Positions 36,168-44,341 of a stretch of DNA of 64,000 bases are shown one piece after another. The translations under genes and the position numbers were made by a program. Source of the DNA: Streptomyces violaceoruber. GTDB lineage: Bacteria > Actinomycetota > Actinomycetes > Streptomycetales > Streptomycetaceae. Below the pieces are notes generated by a model, which did no database searches, was not told the DNA's origin, and saw nothing but the letters and a program-made list of their open reading frames with translations. The stretch covers positions 179,971-243,970 of the forward strand of contig JODI01000002.1 of NCBI GenBank assembly GCA_000720805.1, given 5' to 3'. Position 1 is the first letter of the stretch, and every line of letters begins with the position of its first letter.

Positions 36168-38413
36168 GTGAGCATCCTCCGGCTTCCCTTGCCGCGCCGT
36201 CGTCGGCGGGTGTTCTGGTTGGCCGTGGTGGCCGTCGACGCCGTGCCCGGCACCTGCTGCCCGCCTGGCTGGGTCACGCCCTTCTTGCCGGGGCGCAGCT
36301 CCTTGGCCGGGTCTTTGGCGATCTTCGGGATGGCGATCGAACCGTCTGCCTTGATCTTCGGCAGGGTCTTCTGCGGGGTGGGCAGCAGCGCCTTCCTGTG
36401 GTCGATGGAGCCGTCGGCCTGGACGCCGTACAGGGCGCTGTAGATGTTGCGCACGGCCTCACCGGAGGCGCCGGAGCCCGTACCGGCCTGGGAGATCGTC
36501 ATGACGATCGTGTAGTCCTTGGAGTACGTGGCCAGCCAGGACGTGGTCTGCTTGCCGTAGACCTCCGCGGTACCGGTCTTGGCGTGCAGCTCGATCTTGT
36601 CCTGCGGCCAGCCCTGGAACTTCCAGGCGGCGGTACCGCTGGTGACGACGCCCGCGAGGGCCTTGTCCATGCCCTTGTGCGTGGCCGGGCTGATCGGGAG
36701 CCTGGCCTTGACCTTCGGCTTGATCTCCTTGACCGTCCTGCCGTCCGCGCTGACGATCGCCTTGCCGATGGTCGGGACGTACTCGGTGCCGCCGTTGGCG
36801 AGCGCCCCGTAGATCATGGCCTCCTGGATCGGCGTGACGAGGGTGTCACCCTGGCCGATGGAGTAGTTGATCGAGTCGCCCTCGCGCATCTTGTTGCCTT
36901 CGAGGCAGTTCTCGTAGGCGATCTTCTCGACGTAACTGCCGTCTTTCTTACCGGTCTTGCACCAGGAGTCCTTGTTGGCCTTCCAGTAGGCCTCTTTCCA
37001 CCGGCGGTCCGGGATGCGGCCGGTGACCTCGTTGGGCAGGTCGACGCCGGTCTCCTTGCCGAGGCCGAACTGGTGGGCGGCCTTGTAGAAGTAGTCCTTG
37101 GGCTCGCCCTTCTTCGGGTTGATGCCGCCGTCCTTCTTCCACTCCCGGTCGGCGAGGCCGTAGAAGACGGTGTCGCAGGAGACCTCCAGGGCACGGCCGA
37201 GCGAGATCGGGCCGAAGTTCTCCCCCTCGAAGTTCTTGAAGACCTGGCCGCCCACCGAGTACGAGCTGGTGCACGGGTAGCCGCCGTCCCACACGTAGCC
37301 GGCCTCGACCGCGGCGGCCGTGGAGACCACCTTGAAGGTGGAACCGGGCGCGGACTGACCCTGTATGGCCCGGTTGAGCAGCGGGTAGTTGGAGTCCTTG
37401 CCCGTGAGCCGCTTGTAGTCCTTGGCGGAGATGCCGCCCACCCAGGCGTTCGGGTCGTAGGTCGGGGCGGACGCCATCGAGACGATCCGGCCGGTCTTGG
37501 CCTCCATCACGACGACGGCGCCCGAGTCGGCCTTGTAGTTCTCACCGGTGATCTTGTCGAACTGCTTGCGGGCGGTCTTCATCGCCTGGTGCAGTTCGTA
37601 CTCGGCGACCCGCTGGACCCGGGCGTCGATGCTGGTGACCAGGTTGGAGCCGGGCTGGGCGGCGTCGGCCTCGGCCTGCCCGATGACCCGGCCCATGTTG
37701 TCGACCTCGTACCGGGTGACGCCGGCCTTGCCGCGCAACTCCTTGTCGTACTGGCGCTCCAGGCCGGAGCGGCCGACCTGGTCGGAGCGCAGGTAGGGCG
37801 AGTCGGTGTCCTGGGCCTTGGTGATCTCCTCGTCGGTGACCGGGGAGAGGTAGCCGAGGACCTGGGCGGTGTTGGCCTTGCCGGGGGCGGCGTAGCGGCG
37901 TACGGCCTGCGGTTCGGCGGTGATGCCGGGGAAGTCCTCGGCCCGCTCGCGGATCTGCAGGGCCTGCTTGGCGGTGGCCTCGTCGGTGATGGGGATGGGC
38001 TGGTAGGGCGAGCCGTTCCAACAGGGCTGCGGCGTCTTGGCGTCGCAGAGCCGGACCTTCTCCATGACCTCCTTGGGCGTCATGCCCAGGACGCCGGCCA
38101 GCTTGGCGAGGACGGCCTTGCCGTCGTCCTTCATCTTCAGCAGGTCGGTGCGGGAGGCGGAGACGACCAGCCGGGTCTCGTTGTCGGCGAGGGGCACTCC
38201 GCGCGCGTCCAGGATCGATCCGCGCACGGCGGGGTCTACGACCTGCTGGACGTGGTTGCCGGAGGCCTCCTTGGCGTACTCGTCGCCCTCCCGGATCTGG
38301 AGGTACCACAGGCGTCCGCCGAGGGTGCCGAGCAGGGAGAGGACGAGGATCTGGATGACGACGAGCCGGATCTGGACCCGTGGGGTCCGGCCGGTCTCGG
38401 GGATGTTGGTCAC
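36164..38413 (-). CDS. mrdA: Penicillin-binding protein 2 (class B)
   Basis: A 749-residue class B transpeptidase. An N-terminal membrane anchor (VQIRLVVIQILVLSLLGTL) is followed by a PBP dimerisation region and the transpeptidase domain: SAPGSTFKVV (active-site Ser and Lys of SxxK), NYSIGQGDTLVTP, and AKTGTAEV (KTG). The C-terminus is a short Pro/Arg-rich tail. It cross-links septal or elongation peptidoglycan outside the membrane with its coupled SEDS partner. The start ATG is at 38413; a 213-bp gap with 15-bp tandem repeats separates it from mreD. Confidence 0.95.
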   Translation of the reverse strand: MTNIPETGRTPRVQIRLVVIQILVLSLLGTLGGRLWYLQIREGDEYAKEASGNHVQQVVDPAVRGSILDARGVPLADNETRLVVSASRTDLLKMKDDGKAVLAKLAGVLGMTPKEVMEKVRLCDAKTPQPCWNGSPYQPIPITDEATAKQALQIRERAEDFPGITAEPQAVRRYAAPGKANTAQVLGYLSPVTDEEITKAQDTDSPYLRSDQVGRSGLERQYDKELRGKAGVTRYEVDNMGRVIGQAEADAAQPGSNLVTSIDARVQRVAEYELHQAMKTARKQFDKITGENYKADSGAVVVMEAKTGRIVSMASAPTYDPNAWVGGISAKDYKRLTGKDSNYPLLNRAIQGQSAPGSTFKVVSTAAAVEAGYVWDGGYPCTSSYSVGGQVFKNFEGENFGPISLGRALEVSCDTVFYGLADREWKKDGGINPKKGEPKDYFYKAAHQFGLGKETGVDLPNEVTGRIPDRRWKEAYWKANKDSWCKTGKKDGSYVEKIAYENCLEGNKMREGDSINYSIGQGDTLVTPIQEAMIYGALANGGTEYVPTIGKAIVSADGRTVKEIKPKVKARLPISPATHKGMDKALAGVVTSGTAAWKFQGWPQDKIELHAKTGTAEVYGKQTTSWLATYSKDYTIVMTISQAGTGSGASGEAVRNIYSALYGVQADGSIDHRKALLPTPQKTLPKIKADGSIAIPKIAKDPAKELRPGKKGVTQPGGQQVPGTASTATTANQNTRRRRRGKGSRRMLT

Positions 38414-38471
38414 TGCGGCTGCCTCCCCCTCTCAGTGTGCGGACGGGTGTGCACGGACGTGCGTGTGTACG

Positions 38472-38531
38472 GGTGCTGCGCGTTCGAGTGCTGCGCGTAT
38501 GGGCGCTGCGCGTACGAGTGCTGTGCGTACG
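38472..38531. repeat. Four tandem 15-bp units between mreD and pbp2
   Basis: Units: GGTGCTGCGCGTTCG, AGTGCTGCGCGTATG, GGCGCTGCGCGTACG, AGTGCTGTGCGTACG. They sit 59-118 bp upstream of the pbp2 start in the intergenic leader; no gene overlaps them. Confidence 0.8.
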
Positions 38532-38627
38532 CATGATGAACGACGAGTCTGTGAGGCCGCGTTCCGCCGGAACGTCCCCGTTCGAGTGAAGTGTCCACCG
38601 GCGCGCTCCGCGCGCTGCCTCCCGCCC

Positions 38628-39305
38628 TCACAGCCGCTTGACCCCCTTGATGCGCCCGGCCCGCGCGGTGCGGGTCCGGGCCTTGGTCTTCAGGCCGCCG
38701 AGCGCGCCGCGCTGACCGCCGATCCTGAGGCCGGTGCCCGAGGCGAGCCAGCCCGAGGAGATGTCGGTGCTCTTGGCGGCGGAGCCGGTCTCGGCGAGCG
38801 GGTCGTTGTCGGCACGCCGGGCCAGGGCCATGATTCCGGGGACGACGAACGGGGCGAGCAGCAGGTCGTACAGGGCGGCCGTGAACAGCAGGCTGGGCAG
38901 GCCGACATGGCGGGCGGCGGTGTCGCCGACGAGGGCGCCGACCCCGGCGTACAGCAGGGTGGAACCGATGGCGGCGGCCACGACCACGGCCATCGGGCCG
39001 GTGGCGGACTTCAGGCGGCCGTTCTCCGGCTTGACGAGGCCGGCGAGGTAGCCGATCACGCACAGCACGAGGGCGTAGCGGCCGGCCGCGTGGTCGGCGG
39101 GCGGCGCGAGGTCGGCGAGCAGGCCGGCGCCGAAGCCGATGAGGGCGCCGCCGACATGGCCGTAGACCAGGGCGAGGCCGAGGACGGTGAGCAGCAGCAG
39201 GTCGGGGACGGCGCCCGGGAGGTGGAGGCGGGAGAGGACGCTCACCTGGAGTACCAGGGCGACGACGACCAGGGCGGACGAGAGCAGGATCCGGTTGACA
39301 CGCAT
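38628..39305 (-). CDS. mreD: Rod shape-determining protein MreD
   Basis: A 225-residue inner-membrane protein with about five hydrophobic segments (LSSALVVVALVLQVSVL, LVYGHVGGALIGFGAGLLA, AVVVAAAIGSTLLYAG, LLFTAALYDLLLAPFV). It has a longer C-terminal cytoplasmic tail than average MreD, ending in basic RAGRIKGVKRL. MreD links MreC, PBP2 and RodA in the wall-synthesis complex. It lies 12 bp downstream of mreC and 214 bp upstream of pbp2. Confidence 0.92.
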   Translation of the reverse strand: MRVNRILLSSALVVVALVLQVSVLSRLHLPGAVPDLLLLTVLGLALVYGHVGGALIGFGAGLLADLAPPADHAAGRYALVLCVIGYLAGLVKPENGRLKSATGPMAVVVAAAIGSTLLYAGVGALVGDTAARHVGLPSLLFTAALYDLLLAPFVVPGIMALARRADNDPLAETGSAAKSTDISSGWLASGTGLRIGGQRGALGGLKTKARTRTARAGRIKGVKRL

Positions 39306-39317
39306 GGGCTGAAGCTC

Positions 39318-40265
39318 CTACTGCTCTGGCTGGATCTCGCCGTCGACCGGCGCGTTCGCGGACGGGGTGACGGTCACCGTCACGGTCGGCGTGGGGGTCG
39401 GCTTGGGCTTGGCGGGGAGCACCGTGTCGCGTGGGTCCTTCTTCGGGGCCTGGACGACCACGCCGACGACGTCGAGCTTGGTGAAGCTGACGTACGGCGT
39501 GACGTACAGGGTGCGGGTGAGGTCGCCGCCGGAGGGGTCGACGCGGGAGACCACGCCGACCGGGACGCCCGGCACGAAGGGTTTGTCGGCCTGCGAGCCG
39601 AAGGTGACCAGGCGGTCGCCCTTCTTCACGTCGGCCTTGCCGTTGAGGAGTTCGACGCGCAGCGGACGGTCGCCCTGCCCGGAGGCGAAGCCGAGTTCGT
39701 CGCCGGCCTCCATCCGGGTGCCGACGGTGAAGTCGGGGTCGTTGGCCAGCAGGACCGTGGCGGTGTCGGGGCCGACGGTGGTCACGCGTCCGACCAGGCC
39801 GTCCCCGTTGAGGACGGTCATGTCGCGCCGGATGCCGTCATGGGCGCCGACGTCGATGGTGATGGTCCAGGAGAAGCCCTGGGCCGCTCCTATGGCGATG
39901 ACCTGGGCGCCCTTGATGCCGTACTGGCCCGCGCCGGCGATCTTCAGCATCTTGTCGAGCTGGGTCAGGCGGGAGCGGTTGCGGTCGTCGCTGCCGAGCT
40001 TCGCCTTGAGGGCCGCGTTCTCCTTCTCCAACTCGGCGAGCCGGTCGTGGCGTTCGCCGGAGTCACGGATGGCCGATACGGCGTTGCCGACCGGGTCGAC
40101 CGCGGCCGACACGCCGTTCTCGATCGGGCCGAACACGGTGGCCGCGCCCTGGCGGGCACCGTCGACCGGTGAGTCCTCCCCGCCGCGGATGTCCACCGTG
40201 ATCAGCGCGAACGCGATGGCGACCAGCAGCACCAGGAGGAGCCGGCTCTCTCGTGTGTCCCTCAC
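39318..40265 (-). CDS. mreC: Rod shape-determining protein MreC
   Basis: A roughly 315-residue single-pass membrane protein. An N-terminal helix (RLLLVLLVAIAFALITVDI) is followed by a coiled coil (ERHDRLAELEKENAALKAKL) and the two beta-barrel domains (GAQVIAIGAAQGFSWTITI, GVPVGVVSRVDPSGGDLTR). The C-terminus is a Pro/Thr-rich tail (PKPTPTPTVTVTVTP). The start was taken as the GTG at 40265; a TTG at 40289 (8 residues longer) is an alternative and neither has an ideal ribosome site. MreC scaffolds the elongation complex outside the membrane. A hairpin and a 16-bp repeat array lie between it and mreB. Confidence 0.92.
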   Translation of the reverse strand: MRDTRESRLLLVLLVAIAFALITVDIRGGEDSPVDGARQGAATVFGPIENGVSAAVDPVGNAVSAIRDSGERHDRLAELEKENAALKAKLGSDDRNRSRLTQLDKMLKIAGAGQYGIKGAQVIAIGAAQGFSWTITIDVGAHDGIRRDMTVLNGDGLVGRVTTVGPDTATVLLANDPDFTVGTRMEAGDELGFASGQGDRPLRVELLNGKADVKKGDRLVTFGSQADKPFVPGVPVGVVSRVDPSGGDLTRTLYVTPYVSFTKLDVVGVVVQAPKKDPRDTVLPAKPKPTPTPTVTVTVTPSANAPVDGEIQPEQ

Positions 40266-40310
40266 GTGCGGCGGCCGTGCCTTCCTCAATAGGAATGTGC
40301 AGAGGTTCAG

Positions 40311-40390
40311 TGTTCAGGTGTTGGTGTGTTCGGGTGTTGATGTGTTCGGACATTGACCTGTTCGGGTGTCGACCGTTCAGGCGTGCGGGT
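40311..40390. repeat. Five tandem 16-bp units upstream of mreC
   Basis: Units such as TGTTCGGGTGTTGATG and TGTTCGGGTGTCGACC with variants, running from 40311 to 40390. On the mRNA strand they read as repeated CCCGAACA-like words. They fill the leader before mreC. Confidence 0.8.
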
Positions 40391-40441
40391 TTTCAGGTCC
40401 ACAGGAGCATATGGGGCGAGCCTATGCCTGCAGATCAACGA

Positions 40442-40477
40442 TCCGCCGTACGAGAGCCGATCATCTCGTACGGCGGA
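40442..40477 (-). terminator. Hairpin after mreB
   Basis: A perfect 14-bp stem (40442-40455 and 40464-40477) with an 8-base loop, 14 bp past the mreB stop. It probably ends or attenuates mreB transcription before mreCD. Confidence 0.75.
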
Positions 40478-40491
40478 GTCGAAGAGTCACG

Positions 40492-41523
40492 TCATCTGCG
40501 CGGCTGGGCGTCCAGGACCTGCTGCAGCGCCTCGAACTCCTCGACGCACTTGCCGGAGCCGAGCGCCACGCTGTCCAGCGGGTCCTCGGCGATGTGGATC
40601 GGCATGCCGGTCTCGCGCCGCAGCCGCTCGTCGAGGCCGCGCAGCAGCGCTCCGCCGCCGGTCAGAACGATTCCCCTGTCCATGATGTCGCCGGACAGCT
40701 CCGGCGGGCACTTGTCCAGGGTGGTCTTGACGGCGTCCACGATGGCGTTGACGGGTTCCTCGATCGCCTTGCGGACTTCGGCGGCCGAGATGACCACGGT
40801 CTTGGGCAGCCCGGAGACGAGGTCCCGGCCACGGATTTCGGTGTGCTCGTCAGCGTCGAGGTCGTACGCCGAACCGATCGTGATCTTGATCTGTTCGGCT
40901 GTCCGCTCGCCCAGCAGAAGGGAGTACTCCTTCTTGATGTGCTGGATGATCGCGTTGTCCAGTTCGTCACCCGCGACGCGGATGGACTGGGCGGTGACGA
41001 TGCCGCCGAGCGAGATGACCGCGACCTCCGTGGTGCCGCCGCCGATGTCCACCACCATGTTGCCCGTGGCCTCATGGACCGGCAGGCCGGAGCCGATGGC
41101 CGCGGCCATGGGCTCCTCGATGATGTGCACCTGACGGGCGCCGGCCTGGGACGACGCCTCGATGACGGCGCGGCGCTCGACGCCCGTGATGCCCGAGGGC
41201 ACACAGACGACGACCCGCGGACGAGCCAGATACCGCCGCTTGTGGATCTTCAGGATGAAGTAGCGGAGCATCCGCTCGGTGATCTCGAAGTCGGCGATCA
41301 CGCCGTCCTTCAGCGGACGTACGGCAACGATGTTGCCGGGCGTGCGCCCGATCATCTTCTTCGCTTCGGCGCCGACCGCGAGGATGCCACCGGTGTTGGT
41401 GTTGATCGCGACGACGGACGGCTCGTTGAGTACGATCCCGCGACCCCTGACGTACACCAGCGTGTTGGCGGTCCCGAGGTCGACAGCCATGTCACGGCCG
41501 ATGAACGACATTGAGTTCCCCAT
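40492..41523 (-). CDS. mreB: Rod shape-determining protein MreB
   Basis: A 343-residue actin-like ATPase. Motifs: [14 protein letters not shown] (phosphate 1), [47 protein letters not shown] (phosphate 2) and [16 protein letters not shown]. In Streptomyces MreB acts in sporulation septation and spore-wall thickening. The start is the ATG at 41523; a long frame upstream to 41604 has no matching start. It is the first gene of mreB-mreC-mreD, though a hairpin follows it, suggesting a mreB-only transcript. Confidence 0.96.
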   Translation of the reverse strand: MGNSMSFIGRDMAVDLGTANTLVYVRGRGIVLNEPSVVAINTNTGGILAVGAEAKKMIGRTPGNIVAVRPLKDGVIADFEITERMLRYFILKIHKRRYLARPRVVVCVPSGITGVERRAVIEASSQAGARQVHIIEEPMAAAIGSGLPVHEATGNMVVDIGGGTTEVAVISLGGIVTAQSIRVAGDELDNAIIQHIKKEYSLLLGERTAEQIKITIGSAYDLDADEHTEIRGRDLVSGLPKTVVISAAEVRKAIEEPVNAIVDAVKTTLDKCPPELSGDIMDRGIVLTGGGALLRGLDERLRRETGMPIHIAEDPLDSVALGSGKCVEEFEALQQVLDAQPRR

Positions 41524-41730
41524 CAGGATTCTTCTGGCCTTCCGAGCTGCTTCTGAGGGCTTTTCAGGACGGCGAGGTGGGTGCGGTGACGTGAAGGCTT
41601 CCATCGTAGACGCGCCTTCGCGAACACCGCGTGAGGGTCTCCGCCATTGTCAGCAGATGATGTGCGGGTCCGCTTCTGGAGACGGGCGTTCGGGGACACC
41701 CGTTCCCCCGATCGGCCACGCATATGCCAA

Positions 41731-41759
41731 GGAGTCCGGGGGCCTTGCCCCCAGACTCC
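41731..41759 (-). terminator. Terminator after ndk
   Basis: A 13-bp stem with one mismatch (41731-41743 and 41747-41759) around a 3-base loop, 21 bp past the ndk stop. Confidence 0.7.
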
Positions 41760-41779
41760 CGTTTCGGCCGCTCGGAGGG

Positions 41780-42193
41780 TTACGCGCGACCGGGGAAGAA
41801 GATCTTCACCTCACGTTCGGCGGACTCCTCGGAGTCGGAGGCGTGGATCAGGTTCTCGCGGACGATCACACCGTAGTCGCCGCGGATGGAGCCCGGTGCC
41901 GCGGCGATCGGGTCGGTCGGGCCGGCGAGCGCGCGGACACCCTCGATGACCCGCTCGCCCTCGACGATCAGCGCCACGACCGGACCGGAGGACATGAACT
42001 CCACCAGCGGCTCGTAGAACGGCTTGCCCTTGTGCTCGCCGTAGTGCTGTTCCAGCGTCTCCTGGTCCAGGGTGCGCAGCTCCAGCGCGGTGATCTGCCA
42101 GCCGGCCTTGCGCTCGATACGGCTGATGATCTCGCCGGTCAGGCCACGAGCGACTGCGTCGGGCTTGAGCAGGACGAGGGTGCGCTGGCTCAC
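41780..42193 (-). CDS. ndk: Nucleoside diphosphate kinase
   Basis: A 137-residue enzyme balancing NTP pools by phosphate transfer through a histidine. The N-terminus SQRTLVLLKPDAVARGL and the phosphohistidine-bearing NLIHASDSEESAEREV are typical, and GSIRGDYGVIVREN precedes it. The length is standard. It starts with the ATG at 42193. It is separated from the DUF4233 gene by about 120 bp and ends in its own terminator. Confidence 0.97.
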   Translation of the reverse strand: MSQRTLVLLKPDAVARGLTGEIISRIERKAGWQITALELRTLDQETLEQHYGEHKGKPFYEPLVEFMSSGPVVALIVEGERVIEGVRALAGPTDPIAAAPGSIRGDYGVIVRENLIHASDSEESAEREVKIFFPGRA

Positions 42194-42316
42194 GTGGGCT
42201 CCTTAAACACAAGTGTGTGCGGGGTGATGAGGTTACCGGGCGTGTCCGGGCCTCTGTTACGCAGTGTCAGGTTGCGCGGCCTTGTCCCCTACGGCCTCGC
42301 GGGCCTCGGAGCGGCC

Positions 42317-42673
42317 TCACACGCCGGACGGGCTGTTCTCGGCGGTCTGCGCCGCGAAGCGGGCCTTCGCCTCGTCGATCTTGCGGCCGTAGTGCACGGA
42401 CGCCCACCACAGGGCCGCGAAGATCGCGCCGAGGAAGAACATCGACGGGACGACGACACCGGAGGCGATCAGGGCGATCTGCAGGGCCCACCCGAGCACG
42501 ACGCCGCCGGGGCGGGTCACCATGCCGCACAGCACCAGGCACAGGAACATGACGATGCCGCTGACCGTCCACACCGTCGCCGTGGACAGGTCGGGGTCCT
42601 TCATGGCGACCAGTCCGGCGAAACCGATGACGAAGAACTCGCCGATCAGGGTCGAAGCGCAGAGCGTACGCAC
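42317..42673 (-). CDS. DUF4233 membrane protein
   Basis: A 118-residue protein with four hydrophobic segments (LIGEFFVIGFAGLVAM, TVWTVSGIVMFLCLVLCG, GWALQIALIASGVVVPSMFF, LGAIFAALWWASVHYG) and a charged C-terminal tail. This family is restricted to Actinobacteria and commonly sits next to folC, as here, with a 5-bp gap. The function is unknown; the consistent linkage may reflect co-regulation. Confidence 0.85.
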   Translation of the reverse strand: MRTLCASTLIGEFFVIGFAGLVAMKDPDLSTATVWTVSGIVMFLCLVLCGMVTRPGGVVLGWALQIALIASGVVVPSMFFLGAIFAALWWASVHYGRKIDEAKARFAAQTAENSPSGV

Positions 42674-42678
42674 GGGTG

Positions 42679-44178
42679 TCAGCCCCTCCCCAGGAGCAGT
42701 CGGGCCTCGCCGACGGTGATGACGGAACCGGTGATCAGCACCCCGCCGCCCGCGAACTCGCCCTCTTCCTCGGCCAGCGTGATCGCGGCCTCCAGGGCGT
42801 CCGGCAGCCGCGGTTCCACCTGTACGCGCTCCTCGCCGAACACCTCGACGGCGATCCCCGCGAGTTCGTCGGCGTCCATGGCCCGGTGGCTGGAGTTCTG
42901 GGTGACCACGACTTCGGCGAAGATCGGCTCGAAGGCCTCGAGGAGCCCGCGCACGTTCTTGTCCCCGCTGGCCCCGACCACGCCGATGAGCCGGCTGAAG
43001 TCGAAGGCCTCGCTGACCGCCTCGGCGGTGGCGCGGGCGCCGGCCGGGTTGTGGGCGGCGTCGAGCACGACGGTCGGGGACCGCCGTACGACTTCGAGGC
43101 GGCCCGGTGCGGAGACGGCCGCGAAGGCCTTGCGGACGGTGTCGAGGTCGAGCGGCTCGGGCCGCTGGGAGCCGACGCCGAAGAAGGCCTCGACCGCGGC
43201 GAGGGCGACGGCCGCGTTGTGGGCCTGGTAGGGGCCGTGCAGCGGCAGGTACACCTGGTCGTACTCGCCGCCCACCCCGCGCAGGGTGAGCAGTTGCCCG
43301 CCGACGGCGACCTGCCGGGAGACGACCCCGAACTCCAGGCCCTCACGGGCGACGGTGGCGTCGACCTCGACGGCCTTCTTCAGCATCACCTGGGCCGCGT
43401 CGACCGGCTGCTGGGCCAGGATCACGGTCGCGTCCTGCTTGACGATGCCGGCCTTCTCGATGGCGATCGCGGCGGTCGTCTCGCCGAGCCGGTCGGTGTG
43501 GTCGAGGTCGATGGGGGTGACGACGGCGACGTCCCCGTCGATGACGTTGGTGGCGTCCCAGCTGCCGCCCATCCCGACCTCGACGACCGCGACGTCGACC
43601 GGCGCGTCCGCGAAGGCGGCGTACGCCATCGCCGTCAGCACCTCGAAGAAGGACAGCCGGAACTCCTGCTGCGCGTCGACCATCTCGATGTACGGCTGGA
43701 TGTCCTGGTACGTCTCGACGAACCGCTCGGCGGAGATGGGCGCCCCGTCCAGGCTGATCCGCTCGGTGATCGACTGGACGTGGGGGCTCGTGTACCGGCC
43801 GGTGCGCAGCTCGAAGGCGCCCAGCAGGGCCTCGATCATGCGGGCGGTGGAGGTCTTGCCGTTGGTTCCGGTGATGTGGATCGAGGGGTACGACCGCTGC
43901 GGCTCGCCCAGCACGTCCATCAGCGCGGCGATCCGGCTGACGGAGGGCTCCAGCTTGGTCTCGCCCCAGCGGGTGGCGAGCTCCGCCTCGACCTCACGCA
44001 GGGCCTTGTCGACCTCCGGGTCCGCCGGACGCGTCGGCACGTCGGCTTCCGGCGGGCCGCCCTGGGCGCGCAGGGTGCGGCTGCCGGCCTCGATGACCGC
44101 GAGATCGGGATCCCGGTCGGTCTCGGCCGCGATGATCTCGTCGAAGGAGCTGTCGTCGTGCGGGGGCTGGTCACTCAC
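42679..44178 (-). CDS. folC: Folylpolyglutamate synthase / dihydrofolate synthase
   Basis: A 499-residue Mur-ligase-family enzyme that adds glutamates to folates, in the cytoplasm. The P-loop is HITGTNGKTSTARMIE; PHVQSITERISLDG, VVEVGMGGSWDATNV and VLDAAHNPAGARATAEAV follow in order. The N-terminal extension of about 70 residues is acidic and variable. The start is the ATG at 44178. It follows valS, with a terminator in the 160-bp gap. Confidence 0.95.
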   Translation of the reverse strand: MSDQPPHDDSSFDEIIAAETDRDPDLAVIEAGSRTLRAQGGPPEADVPTRPADPEVDKALREVEAELATRWGETKLEPSVSRIAALMDVLGEPQRSYPSIHITGTNGKTSTARMIEALLGAFELRTGRYTSPHVQSITERISLDGAPISAERFVETYQDIQPYIEMVDAQQEFRLSFFEVLTAMAYAAFADAPVDVAVVEVGMGGSWDATNVIDGDVAVVTPIDLDHTDRLGETTAAIAIEKAGIVKQDATVILAQQPVDAAQVMLKKAVEVDATVAREGLEFGVVSRQVAVGGQLLTLRGVGGEYDQVYLPLHGPYQAHNAAVALAAVEAFFGVGSQRPEPLDLDTVRKAFAAVSAPGRLEVVRRSPTVVLDAAHNPAGARATAEAVSEAFDFSRLIGVVGASGDKNVRGLLEAFEPIFAEVVVTQNSSHRAMDADELAGIAVEVFGEERVQVEPRLPDALEAAITLAEEEGEFAGGGVLITGSVITVGEARLLLGRG

Positions 44179-44292
44179 GGGGTCAGTCTACGTACCCGGC
44201 CTGCGTGCGGTCGTGCCGCTGGGACGGCTCGCGACCCACCGGGGCGGCACCCCGCCGGCGCCGGACCGCGCGGCCTGCCCCCGGGCAGCCGA

Positions 44293-44323
44293 AGGCCCCC
44301 GGAACAATCAGCTCCGAGGGCCT
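44293..44323 (-). terminator. Terminator after valS
   Basis: An 11-bp stem (44293-44303 and 44313-44323), with one G-U pair in RNA, located 19 bp past the valS stop. Confidence 0.75.
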
Positions 44324-44341
44324 CCAGCACCGCAAAGACGC

